Assembly: GCA_018340805.1 (NCBI GenBank)
Contig: JACMZG010001913.1
Location: 17,663,629 to 17,727,628 of the forward strand
Source: Microvelia longipes
Taxonomy: Eukaryota; Arthropoda; Insecta; Hemiptera; Veliidae
Length of the DNA stretch: 64,000 nucleotides
Direction: 5' to 3'
Part shown: one piece after another, positions 33,350 to 46,812 of the stretch
How positions within the stretch are numbered: position 1 is the first letter of the stretch
Layout of the letters: each line of letters opens with the position of its first letter
Notes under the pieces: generated by a model
Seen by the model: only the letters and a program-made list of their open reading frames with translations
Databases searched by the model: none
What the model was told of the DNA's origin: nothing
Made by a program: the position numbers and the translations under genes

Positions 33350-34160
33350 GTTTAGATCTATTTTGTCACTTCCGCACGTAGGGGCTGGTAGGGTTCTTAT
33401 TGAACTGATCAAATTCTTTCCCTCAATAATTTTTGGGGGGCTATAAACTATGATAAACCTAAAACTAATACAACTATTTAAGTCAGTACCAAGTTAAGGT
33501 CTCGTGAGTTACTAGAGAGGGAATACTGATAACAGGGAGAGTCTAAGCTAAGCAACCTAAGAGACTTGTTCTTTATCTAATTGTTACACTCTTTTATCTC
33601 CAAACGGCAAATAATGCAAAGCTTATTGACTAGTTTTAAAGGAGTGAAGGAGGGGACTTTTTACTCTTACAAAAAGTAATTTTTTCTCCTTTGGGAGTTT
33701 AAAGAGTTTTCTATAAGTAGAATTAGTCCCTAAATCTTAATAGGAGGGGATATTTTTCCATTATTTTTTTGAGAGTGGTATCCTCTAAATTTATAACAGG
33801 GTCAACGATCATTTTGTTTAACAATTTCCTGGGGGCAACACCCCCAAAATTCATATGGGGGGACTCAACTAAAAAAGAAATTATTGGCTCAAATGTGTTT
33901 CAAGCCAAAAGAAGTTGTTTAGAGAAATATTTTTTTTTTGTGCGGCATTATTACCTCTCATAACTTTGCTTCGAGAGTTAATAGTCATAACTGCCTCGGC
34001 ATTGCCTTGAGAGTTAAACACATAAATTCCTTGGCTACTCTTTGGTGTCGGGAACCAAAGCGGCCCGACCGTGGCTTGCATTGGGAACCAACTGACTCAG
34101 GGAAATAATAGCATTCTTTACTCTCTTGGTGCGTAAATAACTAAACAATTGAAATGGTAG
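33350..34160 (+). repeat. Dispersed family DR-B, copy 1
   Basis: Repeated phrases: ttttactcttac, agtccctaaatcttaatagg, gtatcctctaaatttat, gcttcgagagttaatagtca, tgcctcggcattgcctt, gactcagggaaataa. They recur in the same order and sense at 48700-49235 and partly at 47790-48300. Confidence 0.75.
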
Positions 34161-36863
34161 TGGAGCTTTATGGTACCTTATTCTAGTGCTCATAGGTTCC
34201 TTATCATTTTAAGAATTTAACTGTTCTTACACAAGACCTTACATAAATATTTAAACTTGGATTAGAACACCTGTTTAAACATTATTGTACTTAACTACAG
34301 CTTACTCTACTGAACCCACATTTTCTCTCTATTAATACTGAGCTTTCTAATCAATCTTTCTTTTTCATCGAAATACAACAAAAATATTATCAATGTTTTT
34401 TTCTTAATTTAGTTGAAAATGTGAATCTTCTAACAAGTGCAATTTAATAAAAAAATCATTGAACTACATATTCCCCACTTTCACATTCTGCATAAAGAAC
34501 TATTTTTTTTCCTTTATATTAATTTTAATTTCTTCCTCTATCAGGGAAATTTTTATTTCATGAAACAACAATATAAAATTAAATAAAATTTTGAAACAAA
34601 CATTTTCAGAGATAAATACACCAATAAAAATAATTAATTATAGTAACAATTTAATAAAGAAGATTTTTATTTTTTTAGAAACAATGTAAGACGACATCTA
34701 AGACTAAGTAAAACAAATGAAATAAAATAAAAAATAAATGTTTAATTGATAATAAAAATTAAAATTTAGGTCATAAATACCTTCATGAATAATAATATAC
34801 CACTTAAGGCTTAAAATACGAACTGGGAGAAGTCTGATCAATATATAGATCGTATTATTGGTAACACATTTTTTTTATTTCTTTATTCCATTCATTACAT
34901 GTTTTATTTCATTTGTTAATTATTTAAATACATTCCTTTTTAAATTTATTTAAACGATATTAATATAAAAGGAAATTAAACTTTTTTGGGGACATATACG
35001 AGTAGGATTCATTAGTAAAATAGAAAATTTATTCACTTTATAACTATAAAAAGAATAAATAAAATGTTTATACATAAACTTAAATTATTTAAAGAGATTT
35101 AGTACTTTTAAAAAATAGACTATTCAGCCAGATGATATTTTTTAAATGAGTTTGGCCAAGAAATAGAGCATAGATCACTGTTCAAAAATATAACTTGAGA
35201 TTATGTAATGAATGATCTTAATTACTGTTTTTAGACTTATCACTGAAAAGAGGATAAGAAATGCACAAATATTGAATGACCTTCGGTTTTAAGCTAGACA
35301 TCTAAAATACGAAGTGGCATTATTTTCTCATTTTTAATTTACACTGTTAAGGGCCTAACTAATTAAAGCCCAATATATTTTTTTATTTAATTTCAAAATT
35401 GTTTATAGTAGTTGAGATTGAGGTTTAAAGATCGGGTTAAGTAACTGCTGAGAAAACCAAGATTTAGTTTTTTTTAATAAAGTAATATGCTTTTGTAAAA
35501 TAAAATACTTTTATTTTAGATAAATAAAATTGTTTATAATGCATTTGACTCTCTTCAACAGTGAGATTTTAAATATGTTGTAAAACCCATTTTAAATCAA
35601 CATTTTGACATCAAAGCTGGTCTTGAACAAGCAATTATACAAAATGGTCAATAAACCCAAGTTATAATTACAAATACCTAGACACTTATTCCTATTAAAA
35701 TTAATCATAGACGATTATATTATTTAAATTTGGCCAAGTTAATCAAGCTTTGGACATTTTAAAATATTAAAGCAAATTAAATAACCATTTTGCTTAATTA
35801 ATATGCAAGTAGTTTTAAATCATAATAAGCAAGAACAAAACATAAATCTCTTTAAATAATTTTATAAGAGGATTACACACGAAACAGAGCAAAGCAATGA
35901 TCAAAGTAAGTAAATAACATTTGATTTTATTATTAAAAGTCATTCTAGTTTAAATTTTAAAAATGCATTAATTTTTTTTATATTATTTAGTTTTAAACAA
36001 AATATTTTTTTAAAACAACTTATACACTTAGAGGCTTTTAAGATATTATCAATATTTTTTCCTATGGCTCATTTATTATAAAAAAAATTGCAGCTGTGAA
36101 TGTTATTGATTAGCTTGAAATTGAAGGTTTTAAACTTTTTTAAAGACATTTAAAAAAATTCATTTGAAATGCAACCATATTAGTATTTTATCAATTTTAA
36201 AGTTTAATATTTAATCTATTGCTGGATATATTTAGCTGTTGGTTAACGTATATTAACCGATTTTTAAAATTAAGCTAAAGATAAACTAATTTTGTTGAAT
36301 TGTATATAATGCTACAATCATTATAATTTTATTTATTAACTTTGCAAATAAATATTAAATTAATGAAATTAAAAAGTAAAAAACTAGTCCAACTTAATGA
36401 ATTAGGTAAAGTATTGATTACGCTATCTTGAATACAAATATTTACTACATAATTTATCAAATTATTTACTTACTTTAATTAAGAAAAACTTTAAAATTAA
36501 TTTAAATTCATGTAAAAAAACAGTTTGGTTCTTTGATTCTATATCAATTAATTTTAAGAAAATGAAGTAATTTATCTAGTGCTTTTTTAAATAATAATAC
36601 AGAATAGAACTTTTAATTAGTCAAACCTATGTTTAGTCTTTTTTTAATGAAGATTTTTTTTTAGGTAACGGGTAAATTTTTATACACATTCAGGCTTTTT
36701 TCAAACATATGATAAAGGCCTTTTTTAATATTTATTTATAATATTAAATTGAAAAATATTTTTCTAGAGGGTTTACAAACTAACAACAAAACAAATAGCA
36801 GGGGTCAACTAACAAAACATAGACATTCAGAGATGGACCTCACGTCCAATCAGTTAATAATAA

Positions 36864-36865
<2 letters not shown>

Positions 36866-36959
<94 letters not shown>
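36866..36959. repeat. (TA)n microsatellite
   Basis: Nearly pure TA, one TTA interruption. Confidence 0.95.
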
Positions 36960-36961
<2 letters not shown>

Positions 36962-38039
36962 TATACATAAGTATAAAATAATGGTTCTGCTCAAGGCCAT
37001 GATTTTGTCATGATATCACGTATTTATTTGTAATATTTTTGAGATGAATTCATTGTGTCAATAACAATATATATGAGCCAAGAATTATTTTACAGAGTAT
37101 AACCACTATAACTTATGTTTGAATCGATATATAAATCGGTAACAGACACTGTATACTGAAACATACAAATTTACAATTACACATAAACCTATTATTTTTT
37201 AAGACCATGTTCTCATGCCTAACCTCTTTCCAATTATCTTCAAATCACAATAAATGTTAATAGAACCCCACTAAAAGTAACATTTTAAAAGAACCATAAT
37301 ATTAAAAATTTTCTAAAAAATAATAAATAAAATAAATAATAAATTTCTCTCTTTAATAAAAATAATAAGTATTTTTATTTTTACGAGTTTGTTGAATTTA
37401 ACTTTAGCGGCAAAATTTTTAGTTCAGTATAATAGTTTTAACCTTTTTAAATGTTTTAACATTATTTTATCATAAAACATAAGTTTCAGTTACAATAGAC
37501 TACCGAACTTTACACTCATGTAAATACATACAGTCCTAAACTGTGGTGACACTTGCTCTAAAGTAACCTTCTTCATAACAAGTGGACAAAAAATACATAT
37601 TACAAAAGAGTGTTTCACTAATTTCTGATTTAAGAGAAAGAAAATAATTTATACAATAAAATTGAAAGATTAGGGTATAGTAAGTTTACTTCAACAAGGA
37701 AATGGTGGATTTTACAAAACATTTAAAACATATATTATTTTTTTTTTGTTTTTTCTTTTTTTTTATTATGAACACCGATGGTTACATACAAATGATTTGA
37801 TATACATGTATTTTGTATGAAGTATAAATTAACAAAAGATGATAATAAAATACAAAATTTAAAAATAACAACATAAAATAATATTTTGAATGGGTTATAT
37901 TCGCTTGTTTTGCTTTGTTAAAATCAATTTAGCTAAGTTTATACAATTTATTTATTACAATTTTTTAAATGAAGTGCAGAAATATTTTGTGCAAAAGAAG
38001 TACTCCCATGAAAAGAAATTATAATATTGAAGAAAATAG

Positions 38040-38302
38040 TTGATGAGTAAACTATACTCATCTATTGTATTAGATAACTTAGTCGTGTGTATTGGACAAG
38101 TTCATCCGTTATGTTAGATGACACTATCTGTTGACCTAGATGAATCCATCTGTTGTATTAGATGAATTCATCTGTTAAATTAGATGAATTCATTTGTTGT
38201 ATTAGATGAATTCATATGCTATATTAGATGAATTCATCAGTCATATTAGATGAATTCATCTGTTGTATTAGTTGAATTCATATGCTGTATCAGATGAATT
38301 TT
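38040..38302. repeat. Minisatellite of palindromic ~24 bp units
   Basis: About ten copies of a unit such as attagatgaattcatctgtt, each containing the perfect palindrome gatgaattcatc. Edge copies are diverged (agatgacactatctgttg). Confidence 0.85.
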
Positions 38303-41300
38303 AACAACAAGCAAAGGCATTTAGCTCAAACTCTAGGCGTAAGCCAGAATTTCATAATAAAATTATTTTAAAAAATACCAATATGCCACAATCATCACAT
38401 TAATTTTAATATACATTATTTGATTTGTAATAAAATTTAAAAGCAAATAAAAAATAGCCAAAATTGGCAGACTTTTATTTATCAATATACATGTTTCTTA
38501 ATCTTGCACTAAATGCCTCAAATACTAATCAAGAGTAAACAATTTTCAATACAAATATTTATTATTTTTGTATTTTTATTTTAAATACAATTTAAAAAAT
38601 GAAGGACCAACCTCTAAACTTTTATTCAAACCACTCAAAATATTATTGCTTAAAAATTAAAATTATACAAACATAAGCAAAAATATAATAACAAGATCAT
38701 ATATTTAATTGCACTCAATGAAAAAAATAATTGTACGTAATACTATGATTAAAAATTACTCTTTTGTTAAAAAAACATAAAGGTAAATTATGTGCGCAAG
38801 GTAAATTACAGTAATATCCCCTCTTTCAACCATCTCCTGATAATTATTACTTGTTTAAATACTCCTTTTATAATTTAATTAATAAAGTACTTTTAAAAGA
38901 GACCCATCTATTTATTATCGATCAATTTCTATTTCATAATCACTTATATTCGATTATGTTTACCCATACATTTTTATTTAATGTAAATTTTTAATCATAG
39001 ACAAATAAAAATAACTTAATTAATAAAAAATTTATTTGTTTATATAATATATAAAATTCATATTAACACAACAACATTACAAATAATAAATATATATATT
39101 TACTTTTTGTGGCATCACTTTTTCTCCATGTTAATTACACTTTTTAAAGGGGTAACAGTTAGTACTTCTACAACATATATATTAAACAAAAAGGGAGATA
39201 ATCAAGTATGAATTCAAGAAATTTGAAACTAAAAATAAAAAATCTATAAACAGAACTTTGAGGGCTCTATAAAAAATTACAACAAATTAATAACGCATTC
39301 TTAAATTGAGATAAATTTGATTATAAGTTATTTATTGATGCACCTCTAGGAGATGTTAACAGCACACCACAATTTTAAAAGGTAGCTTATTGGTAGAATT
39401 TACAACAAGCAATATATTAAAATGTTTTTTTTGGCCTATCACCTTCAGGACATTTACGTAACGGTGAGATAGGTTAAGGGTAATATTAAATAACATTGCT
39501 TAAGATAGAATTAGAAAACCTTTCTAATTTTGCCAAACGATTTTAAACAAAAGGTTAACTGATAGATACAAATTAAGGGACATTTTAGTAACAAATAATA
39601 TTTCTACATTCATTTATACCTTACCTAACACCTATTAAATATATTTTATTTTCTTAAAATACTGTTGGAAAAATAATATATTTTTTCACATTTTATTTTT
39701 TTTTTTACTTTTTCTTGTTTTTTTAAAAAACAATTATTTTAAGGTAATTTGAAATAAAAGCTTGAATATTCTTAAATCTACATATTTTGGTACGTTTGTT
39801 ATATTGTGATGTATACATTTACAATTAATTAAGGGAGGGAAAGGATAAGAAAAACTTTCAATATTTATAAAAATTAACAAAATAAAATTATACATTGTTA
39901 ACTACTTTAACTTTATGTATATTTAAGTTAACATTTGTGCAAAAAATAATAATTTTGCTAGTATTTTATTAAAACAAAATTCTAAACTAAACAGCTAATC
40001 GTCAGTAATAACCAATAAGCTCAGTTTTGTTTATTTTAGAATTGTTGACTCAATATTGTTTTAGTAAATAATAATGCAAACTAAACTACACATTGTAAGA
40101 CCTAAGCAATAAATAGTTGCAAATTATATTAGTAATGAATGCTTAGACAATTTAAGACATATTCTATTATTTTCTTGTAATAACTTAGCTAGAGTTATAA
40201 AAAACTGTAAAAACAAACGTGGCAGCAACTTTGAAATAAATTATTTGTAAATTGCCACAATATATAGTGAACATCTCTAATCTATAGTTTGAATTAATTT
40301 TGATAAAAAAAACTTAAAAGTAAATATCTAAAGCTAAAAAATAATACATATATGTATTAATAGAATAATAAAAACAGATATAAGTGACTTGATTGTCAAA
40401 CACCATTCAATGAACTAGGAATAATGAAAGAAATAAAAACAACTTTAATTGGATCATAGTCAAAACTAACTACATTTCTTAATTGACAGAATTATAGTAT
40501 ATTCTTATAAATGATAATTATCAAATAATTTGAAACACTTTCCTTTTTGTGATGTTTTTAATGTGTTTAATAAGTGGATCAGAAAATGATGCTTTTAATA
40601 TTTTTTTTTAATTTACAAGTTAATTTTAAATTACTTTTTAATAAACATTTTTATATGGCACTTATAATCAGTCCCAGGCTTTAGATTTAAATTAATATAA
40701 GAAGCTAAATAAAAAGAATCCTATAAGTATAAAAAATTAGCAGGATTTTTAAGTTCTGTACGTACAATAACAATCAAACTTTACCACATTTAAGACTTTT
40801 CACTATTATTTGATTTTGCATGACATAAAAATAATTTATGACAAATGATTTTTTAAACTGTCAGGTATAATACATGAATGATATTGCAGTACTCCATTCA
40901 CTTCATTAAAAATTTGAACAAAAAGCAAAAATGGCACTTATTAAGATTATTCCTTCCAAGTTGTTTCATGTATAAACCTTTTTCTATTTTGTAAAGTCTT
41001 GGTATTATCATAATAAATAATTTCCCTATGATGCCTTTTAAACTCTCCTCTTAATCAGCAACTAACAAAAAATTATAGGGGAGAAACAAACAAAAAGAAA
41101 GTAGATGAATAACCAACTAAACAAGTGCCACTAAAACAAACATTCCAGATAAGTTAATAATAAATATAGAAATGTATTGAGCTTCATTTTTTGTGATTTA
41201 TAAACGGCACTGAGCAACATTATTTTTATCAAATACAGATTTGAAAAAACTAAATAAAAAAGATTTTAATCAAAGTGAATTAAATAATGAAGATATTAAA

Positions 41301-41756
41301 GAAATTAATAATAAATTGTCTTTTTTAAACATCAAATTATTTATGTATGTAATAAAATAATGAAAAGAATAATAGAAAACAAAATTCTTGAGTCACTTAA
41401 AAAATCAGAGAAAAATTTAGTTTTAATGTCATTGCTAATATTAAATTTATGAACCAACTTATCTGAAATAGCGTTATTATGACTTGTATGTTGTTCCATT
41501 GCTTGTTAATTTGTTAATACAGTCTATTAAACTTTTTTAAGATATATTTTCCCACATTAAGGGAATGATAATAATACAAATTAAAATAAAAATTAATAAA
41601 TTTGCCAGATAAAAATGATATATTGATCTTAACAATTAATTTGTTATGAATAGAGGGAACACAGTGCGAGATATAAGGTAACAAGTGATACAACCTCGGG
41701 AATGTAGATTTAAGAACTCAAGCATATTGACTCGATACACATCATCTACCTGATAT

Positions 41757-42902
41757 TCATCGAATATCAGATAAGTTGTGTTTAGATCCAAAAATATTTT
41801 TAAGTTGAGACTCGTAATTGTGAATGTTGCGTTTGAGAATGTCGAGACAAGGTCCCAGTAAACGTTCAAAAGCTTCAACATCAAGAAAAGCTACTTTAAC
41901 ATTTGTCACTGAATAAGCCGAAGCTGCTCTCGGTTTATGTGTTAATAGAGCCAATTCACCGAAATAATCACCCTCGTGTAACTCTTTTATTTTAACCTCG
42001 CCCTGAGTATCTTCCATAATTGTGATAGATATTGTACCACATTCAATAAAATACATTCCATCAGCCGCGTCACCTTGCTTAATAATCCTTTCACCCTCTT
42101 CAAAATGTCTAGGTATAAGTGCATCTGCTAGGTTCATCCGTTCGTAATTCTCGAGTGCTTTAAGCATGGGCACTCTATCAATCAGAGATTCATACATCTT
42201 TCTCTTCTTAAAAGCAGACTTAAGAACAATCCGACGGAAAGTCGCTCTGTCCATAGCCCAAAGAGCTCCTGGTGAAGCAGCTCTAATAGTAGCAGCACGT
42301 GGCATGTTATAGAGCAAAGCAAGTTCACCGAAGCTTCCTTTACCCTGATAAGTAAAAATAACTTTATTTTCACCGGAAGGCAAATTTATTGAAGCTTCAT
42401 ACATTCCATTTTCAATTACATAAAAATTATCACCATCGTCTCCTTGTTTTATAATAATATCGCCTTCTTTGACGACCTTTTCAAACATAGCATCCAGAAC
42501 TTGAGATACCTCAGTAGGGTCCAATGAACGGAAAAGTAAAATGTTCTTTACACTATCGGCCAGAGCTTTTCTTTGTTCATCAGATTTAGGGTAAACTTTA
42601 GGCTGGTCATTATCGTCGTCCTCCTCGGGATTATAAGCTTCCGCAAAAACACTTTTTCTTCTGTTGCCGAACTTCATAGGACGAGGAGGCTCCTCGTCAT
42701 CTGGTATAGATTCGTCTGGAGAAGACGGCGACGGTTTGGCCGCGTAACTTGGTCGATTTTCCCGTAATTTCGCGAAATAATTATACGCGTGTTCGATTAT
42801 ATCGTCAGGCTGTTCTAAAAGACAGCTCACAGTTAAGTCTAAAAGGATTCTCCTCAGCTCCGGTGGGACCTTCTTCTTCATCTCGGGCTTAAACTCGGTC
42901 AT
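41757..42902 (-). CDS. Pka-R2: cAMP-dependent protein kinase type II regulatory subunit
   Basis: The subunit holds the PKA catalytic subunit inactive and releases it on binding cAMP, usually at membranes through A-kinase anchoring proteins. The frame has 381 codons, a normal length for the family. Residues 12-50 (PPELRRILLDLTVSCLLEQP onward) form the docking/dimerisation domain. A variable acidic linker follows (58-80), then the inhibitor site RRKS (81-84), whose serine marks type II. Cassette A (about 118-236) has FGELALLYNMPRAAT at 191-205 and cassette B (about 240-360) FGELALLTHKPRAAS at 314-328; the Glu and Arg that grip cAMP are present in both. I start at the ATG at 42902 (good context, A at -3); the frame stays open 15 codons further but with no ATG. 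No intron interrupts the frame, which is unusual for this gene in many animals. No downstream poly(A) remnant shows it to be a retrocopy. Confidence 0.95.
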   Translation of the reverse strand: MTEFKPEMKKKVPPELRRILLDLTVSCLLEQPDDIIEHAYNYFAKLRENRPSYAAKPSPSSPDESIPDDEEPPRPMKFGNRRKSVFAEAYNPEEDDDNDQPKVYPKSDEQRKALADSVKNILLFRSLDPTEVSQVLDAMFEKVVKEGDIIIKQGDDGDNFYVIENGMYEASINLPSGENKVIFTYQGKGSFGELALLYNMPRAATIRAASPGALWAMDRATFRRIVLKSAFKKRKMYESLIDRVPMLKALENYERMNLADALIPRHFEEGERIIKQGDAADGMYFIECGTISITIMEDTQGEVKIKELHEGDYFGELALLTHKPRAASAYSVTNVKVAFLDVEAFERLLGPCLDILKRNIHNYESQLKNIFGSKHNLSDIR

Positions 42903-43953
42903 CCTTTCCTCAGGAATTTTCACGGTGAAAGTTTTAAAATGTAACACAAAATAATAAAATTACAACTAATATAAATTTGTACTTCGTATAAAACTACGAA
43001 TTTTACCTCTGGAATTGATTTTGACGGCTATAAAGAATCTTAAATTGTGACAAAAATACAAAAACAGATCAACTGCGTACACTGTAGAGTGGCCCGAAAC
43101 TATCTAAAATATTGAGCTAAAACACTATTTACACGCTGAAAACCTCGACTTCATTAATATATATAGCCTCTAGGGCTATTTTTATTAAAAAATAAAACTT
43201 CAAAATCCGAGAAAAATCTATAAGAGTTCCGTTCTTTTAATACACCCTGCCCAAAAAAGTTTCACTTAAAAACTGATAACTTGTCAATGTTGCCACTAGA
43301 AAATTAGCTAAAAAATTGACCCAACCCAGCAGTGTTGCCAGTAGATGAAAAGAATAAAAAACTAAAATCTCTGTGAATGATGTTTGAATTTAATTTATTG
43401 CAAAAAATTAGTTGTTTGTTGTTTCCTTTTTATTTTATGATTGTCTTCAAACAAAATAAGTGAAATTTCTTAAACACACAGTTTGTTAGTTGTTCCCGAA
43501 TAGAATTTATAAAATAAGATCAATAAATAGGACTGTAATCTCTGTCTAACGCGGAGGCTTTAATAATCGATTCTAAACCTGGTGTTTTCCTCCAAAAATA
43601 AACTTTGAATCACTATTATCGTGAAAATAATACGTAATAGAAAATCTTAATTCAAACACGACCACCACCTCGCCACTTTTCCTTGTCTACACCTAGTCAT
43701 TGTAAATGAGATCATTTAAATTACCATTAAACTCTTTTCTTGTTCATTCATAAAGCTCATAAATCATTTAAAAAATGCCGACGACCTAATTTTCTATGAA
43801 GATGCGCGAAAATAAGCCAATGAATAATACTACTAATAATACGATAATACTGAACTATTATTGTATGGAATCAAATAAGGTGGTTTAATTCGCCCTTAGT
43901 GTAGTAGCTACTTAAATTTATACTTTATTAAAGAAAGATGCCACTATATGCTT

Positions 43954-43970
<17 letters not shown>
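42903..43970 (-). promoter_or_regulatory. Upstream region of the kinase subunit gene
   Basis: Would hold the 5' UTR and promoter. A TATA-like word (ctatatatatta on the minus strand, about 43155-43166) lies some 250 bp before the ATG. No splice acceptor stands out close to the ATG. No core promoter element can be assigned with confidence. Confidence 0.3.
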
Positions 43971-43995
<25 letters not shown>

Positions 43996-44054
43996 TATAT
44001 ATATTATATATATATAATATATTTACATATATCTATATATAGATATATAATACA

Positions 44055-44146
<92 letters not shown>

Positions 44147-44147
44147 A
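43971..44147. repeat. (TA)n microsatellite
   Basis: Two TA tracts separated by an interrupted TA/ATCTA segment. Confidence 0.95.
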
Positions 44148-44237
44148 AGAATATCTAAAGCCTCTTGTGTGTTGGCATTGTCATCAGGAGCATCAGGAGT
44201 CGTATTACCTAGAGATAATAAGGGCGAATTTCCTTTG

Positions 44238-44590
44238 GAATGCGTGTTTCCGTGCTTAAGAATCCATTTCTTGCTTAAGGTCCAGTTAATGCTTTATAAC
44301 TTGAGCAGTTACTCAATCATCAAGCACTACTCGTATTTTTTTTGTTGTATTTTTCAAAGGCATCCTTTATAATGTGCAAAACTATGCCTCTAAAATTGGC
44401 AGTGCACACCTTTATTTGCACTAGTTTAATGCTCAGTTGGTGTTTTCTTTAAAGGTTTTAGCGAAATTCCTTTTTAAAAAGAATGAATTGCTAGTAGTGC
44501 TTGATAATTGAGTAACTGCTTAAGTTATAAGGAATTAGCCGGAACGAAGAGCAAGAAATGGATTCTTAAGCACGGAAACAAGCATTCCGT
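44238..44590. mobile_element. Inverted-repeat element (family IR-3)
   Basis: Arms of about 100 bp: ggaatgcgtgtttccgtgct at the left and agcacggaaacaagcattcc at the right, continuing through gaatccatttcttgct and ttactcaatcatcaagcac. The centre is about 150 bp. A related, shorter element lies at 53573-53812. Confidence 0.8.
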
Positions 44591-44609
44591 GCTTAAGTGT
44601 AAGGAATTT

Positions 44610-45060
44610 CGTCTTACATGCGGACCACAGCGCCAGAATTATTTTGTAGTTATAAACTTATATAATGTAAAAAAACAAAATACAAAATTATTGTCCTCGC
44701 CAGGATTCGAACCCAGGTACGCTGTCATTGAGTGCTCCTGTCGACTACGGACCATTTTTGTTTAACTCGCAAGCCCAAAAAACATCGAAAACGGCTTCCT
44801 ACTTGTAATATGTTGTTCACCTGCTGTTTTTTAGGCTTTCCGGTGATTGACCTCAGTGTTTTCGACTTTTTTGTCATTTAGAGGGGTCGTATCGATTTCG
44901 GATTATTTTTTATTCGATTCAGCCCCCCAAATACATAAGTAGGGACCATTTTCGCGGCAAAAAATAATAATCTTGAATTTTGCACATTTTTTGAAAATTT
45001 TGCTGACTGAGGAACTATTTTCAATTAGGGTTGTGTCCTCTCAAGGTTGATTTTTGAAAA
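44610..45060 (-). repeat. Dispersed family DR-S with tRNA-like segment
   Basis: On the minus strand the tRNA-like segment carries ggttcgaatcc (44703-44713) within acctgggttcgaatcctggc. Its two sides match DR-S copies at 8226, 27880 and 53040: cgccagaattattttgta on one side, ccgattttattcgat-like words on the other. Confidence 0.7.
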
Positions 45061-46075
45061 TAATTTTTCATGCAATTTTTGGGCAGTAGTTCCAAAATAT
45101 TTGACATTTTTATTAGTTTGTCCTTTAGGAAATTTACTCAGCTTTCTAACGAGACCATTTTCTCCTTTCTAGCTTGAACACTTTAAACGCTATTAACATG
45201 TTTATGATGTGAGGTCTAATATTTTTTTAAAATATTAAATTTGACCTTGTGGGAAAACGGTTGGAGATCGGGGTTTATAGTATAGAACATTTTTTGTTCC
45301 CTTTGAGGAGTACTATCACCTCCTTCTTTGGTGGACACTTTATATAAAACACCCTGTATATTCTTAGAGTTTTCTTTCCTAAGTATAAAAGTATAGTATT
45401 TATATACTACAAGTACTTATGTATCTAAAAGTTATTATATATACAAGTACATAACTACTACAAGTATTTGTATAATACAAGTATACATGCAATAGTATAT
45501 TTAAACAAGGGTTGGTTATAAAATTGGAGGCAGTATAATTACTAGCCAGTTATTTATTGTAAATAAAATATTGTGATTTATTTTATTATCTGTAATTACT
45601 AATGCTACATCTGGCTTATGACGTCAGACCTAACGTCATTGATTAGTTCTTGGATGGATCTAAAAAGACTTTTAAATTATATTTAGCTCTTTTAACTCAA
45701 AACCTCATTAACCATATTGATTTACTTATAAACCCCAGACTGAAAAATATCGTCTGCTGTCTGCCTTTAATACAATACAGAAAAAGAGTAGAGAAGCTTA
45801 GTCATTCTCGTCTAGGGCATTTTACCTATTGTATTTTGTTCCTATACTATGAATCCTTATAAAAATTTAGATGTTATATTCAAACAATATTTCGTAGAGC
45901 ATTTTCAAGTTATTACAATCTAGAAAAGAAAAATAGAAAAACCATAATTACACTCAATGAAGTTTTTATACGAATAAAAGTTCCTGCGTGTGATGAAGAG
46001 CGAAATATTGTTTAGATGTAACATCTAAATTTTTTTAAAGAATTGTTAAGAATTTAGGGTGCTCTATCTTTCAAA

Positions 46076-46078
<3 letters not shown>
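45061..46078. other. Intergenic with a decayed inverted repeat
   Basis: 45862-46036 has arms aaatttagatgttatattca and agatgtaacatctaaatttt, with gtgatgaagagcgaaat beside the right arm, a possible decayed hammerhead-like core lacking stem II. 45335-45361 ends in aaaacaccctgtatat, a phrase common at transposon ends. No gene. Confidence 0.45.

Positions 46079-46167
<89 letters not shown>
46079..46167. repeat. (TA)n microsatellite
   Basis: Pure TA. Confidence 0.95.
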
Positions 46168-46170
<3 letters not shown>

Positions 46171-46269
46171 ATGTATTTTGTTTATAATTACATCCGAAAC
46201 TTCATATAAATTATTTGTTTTAGATGTTTAAAATTCTTGAGTTTTTTTACTATGTTGTCTGAACTATCA

Positions 46270-46345
46270 ATTCAGGTAAATCCCCGTTTCTGATTTTCAT
46301 TGCAAAAACAATACCTATCCTATATACCTATAAATGAGGAATAAT
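46270..46345 (+). repeat. DR-A 3' end fragment
   Basis: atcaattcaggtaaatcccc through a worn terminal hairpin (cctatatacctataaatgag). Confidence 0.6.
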
Positions 46346-46730
46346 AATAATACCGTTATACAGTATAAAAGAGAAAAAATGTGTGTTAAATGATTTTAAT
46401 CAATATTGTGTTTTTTTCTACTGTTATAAAAAGAAGACATATCATAGACAGTTTCTTTTCATCGTTTAGTCTAATGTTAAAAAGTAACTGGTTTAAGACG
46501 TAAGCTAAGCGAATTTCTTTTTATGATTTTTTAAAAAAATTTTCATTAGTTCTACTACTAGTATAGTTCAATTTCTATTACATCTATAATATGGATTTAG
46601 TATATCAACAGTATTTATATACTGATTTGGTATAAAAATTCTTTATTTCCTCCAAAAATATGTTTTATAAAGTTGTTAACACATAATTAATATAAAAAAT
46701 AAAGTGTTTCTTAAATCGTACACACTTATG

Positions 46731-46735
<5 letters not shown>

Positions 46736-46808
<73 letters not shown>

Positions 46809-46812
46809 TATA
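46736..46812. repeat. (TA)n microsatellite with short TG tail
   Basis: TA tract followed by gtgtgtgtgcgtgtg. Confidence 0.95.

Larger units (their letters stand above)
34161..41756. other. AT-rich, repeat-poor block 3' of the kinase subunit gene
   Basis: About 7.6 kb with no recognised dispersed family, inverted-repeat element or gene, apart from a TA tract and one minisatellite. It could be intergenic or, for its right part, a long 3' UTR of the minus-strand gene; several AATAAA-type words exist on the minus strand but none is decisive. Confidence 0.4.

Noticed and set aside
42903..42947. N-terminal extension of the kinase subunit by 15 codons
   Set aside because: The extension begins at GTG with no ATG; the first ATG at 42902 has a good context and gives the usual length.
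45335..45361. Transposon terminus (caccctgtatat)
   Set aside because: The phrase is suggestive, but I found no matching opposite end in the window.
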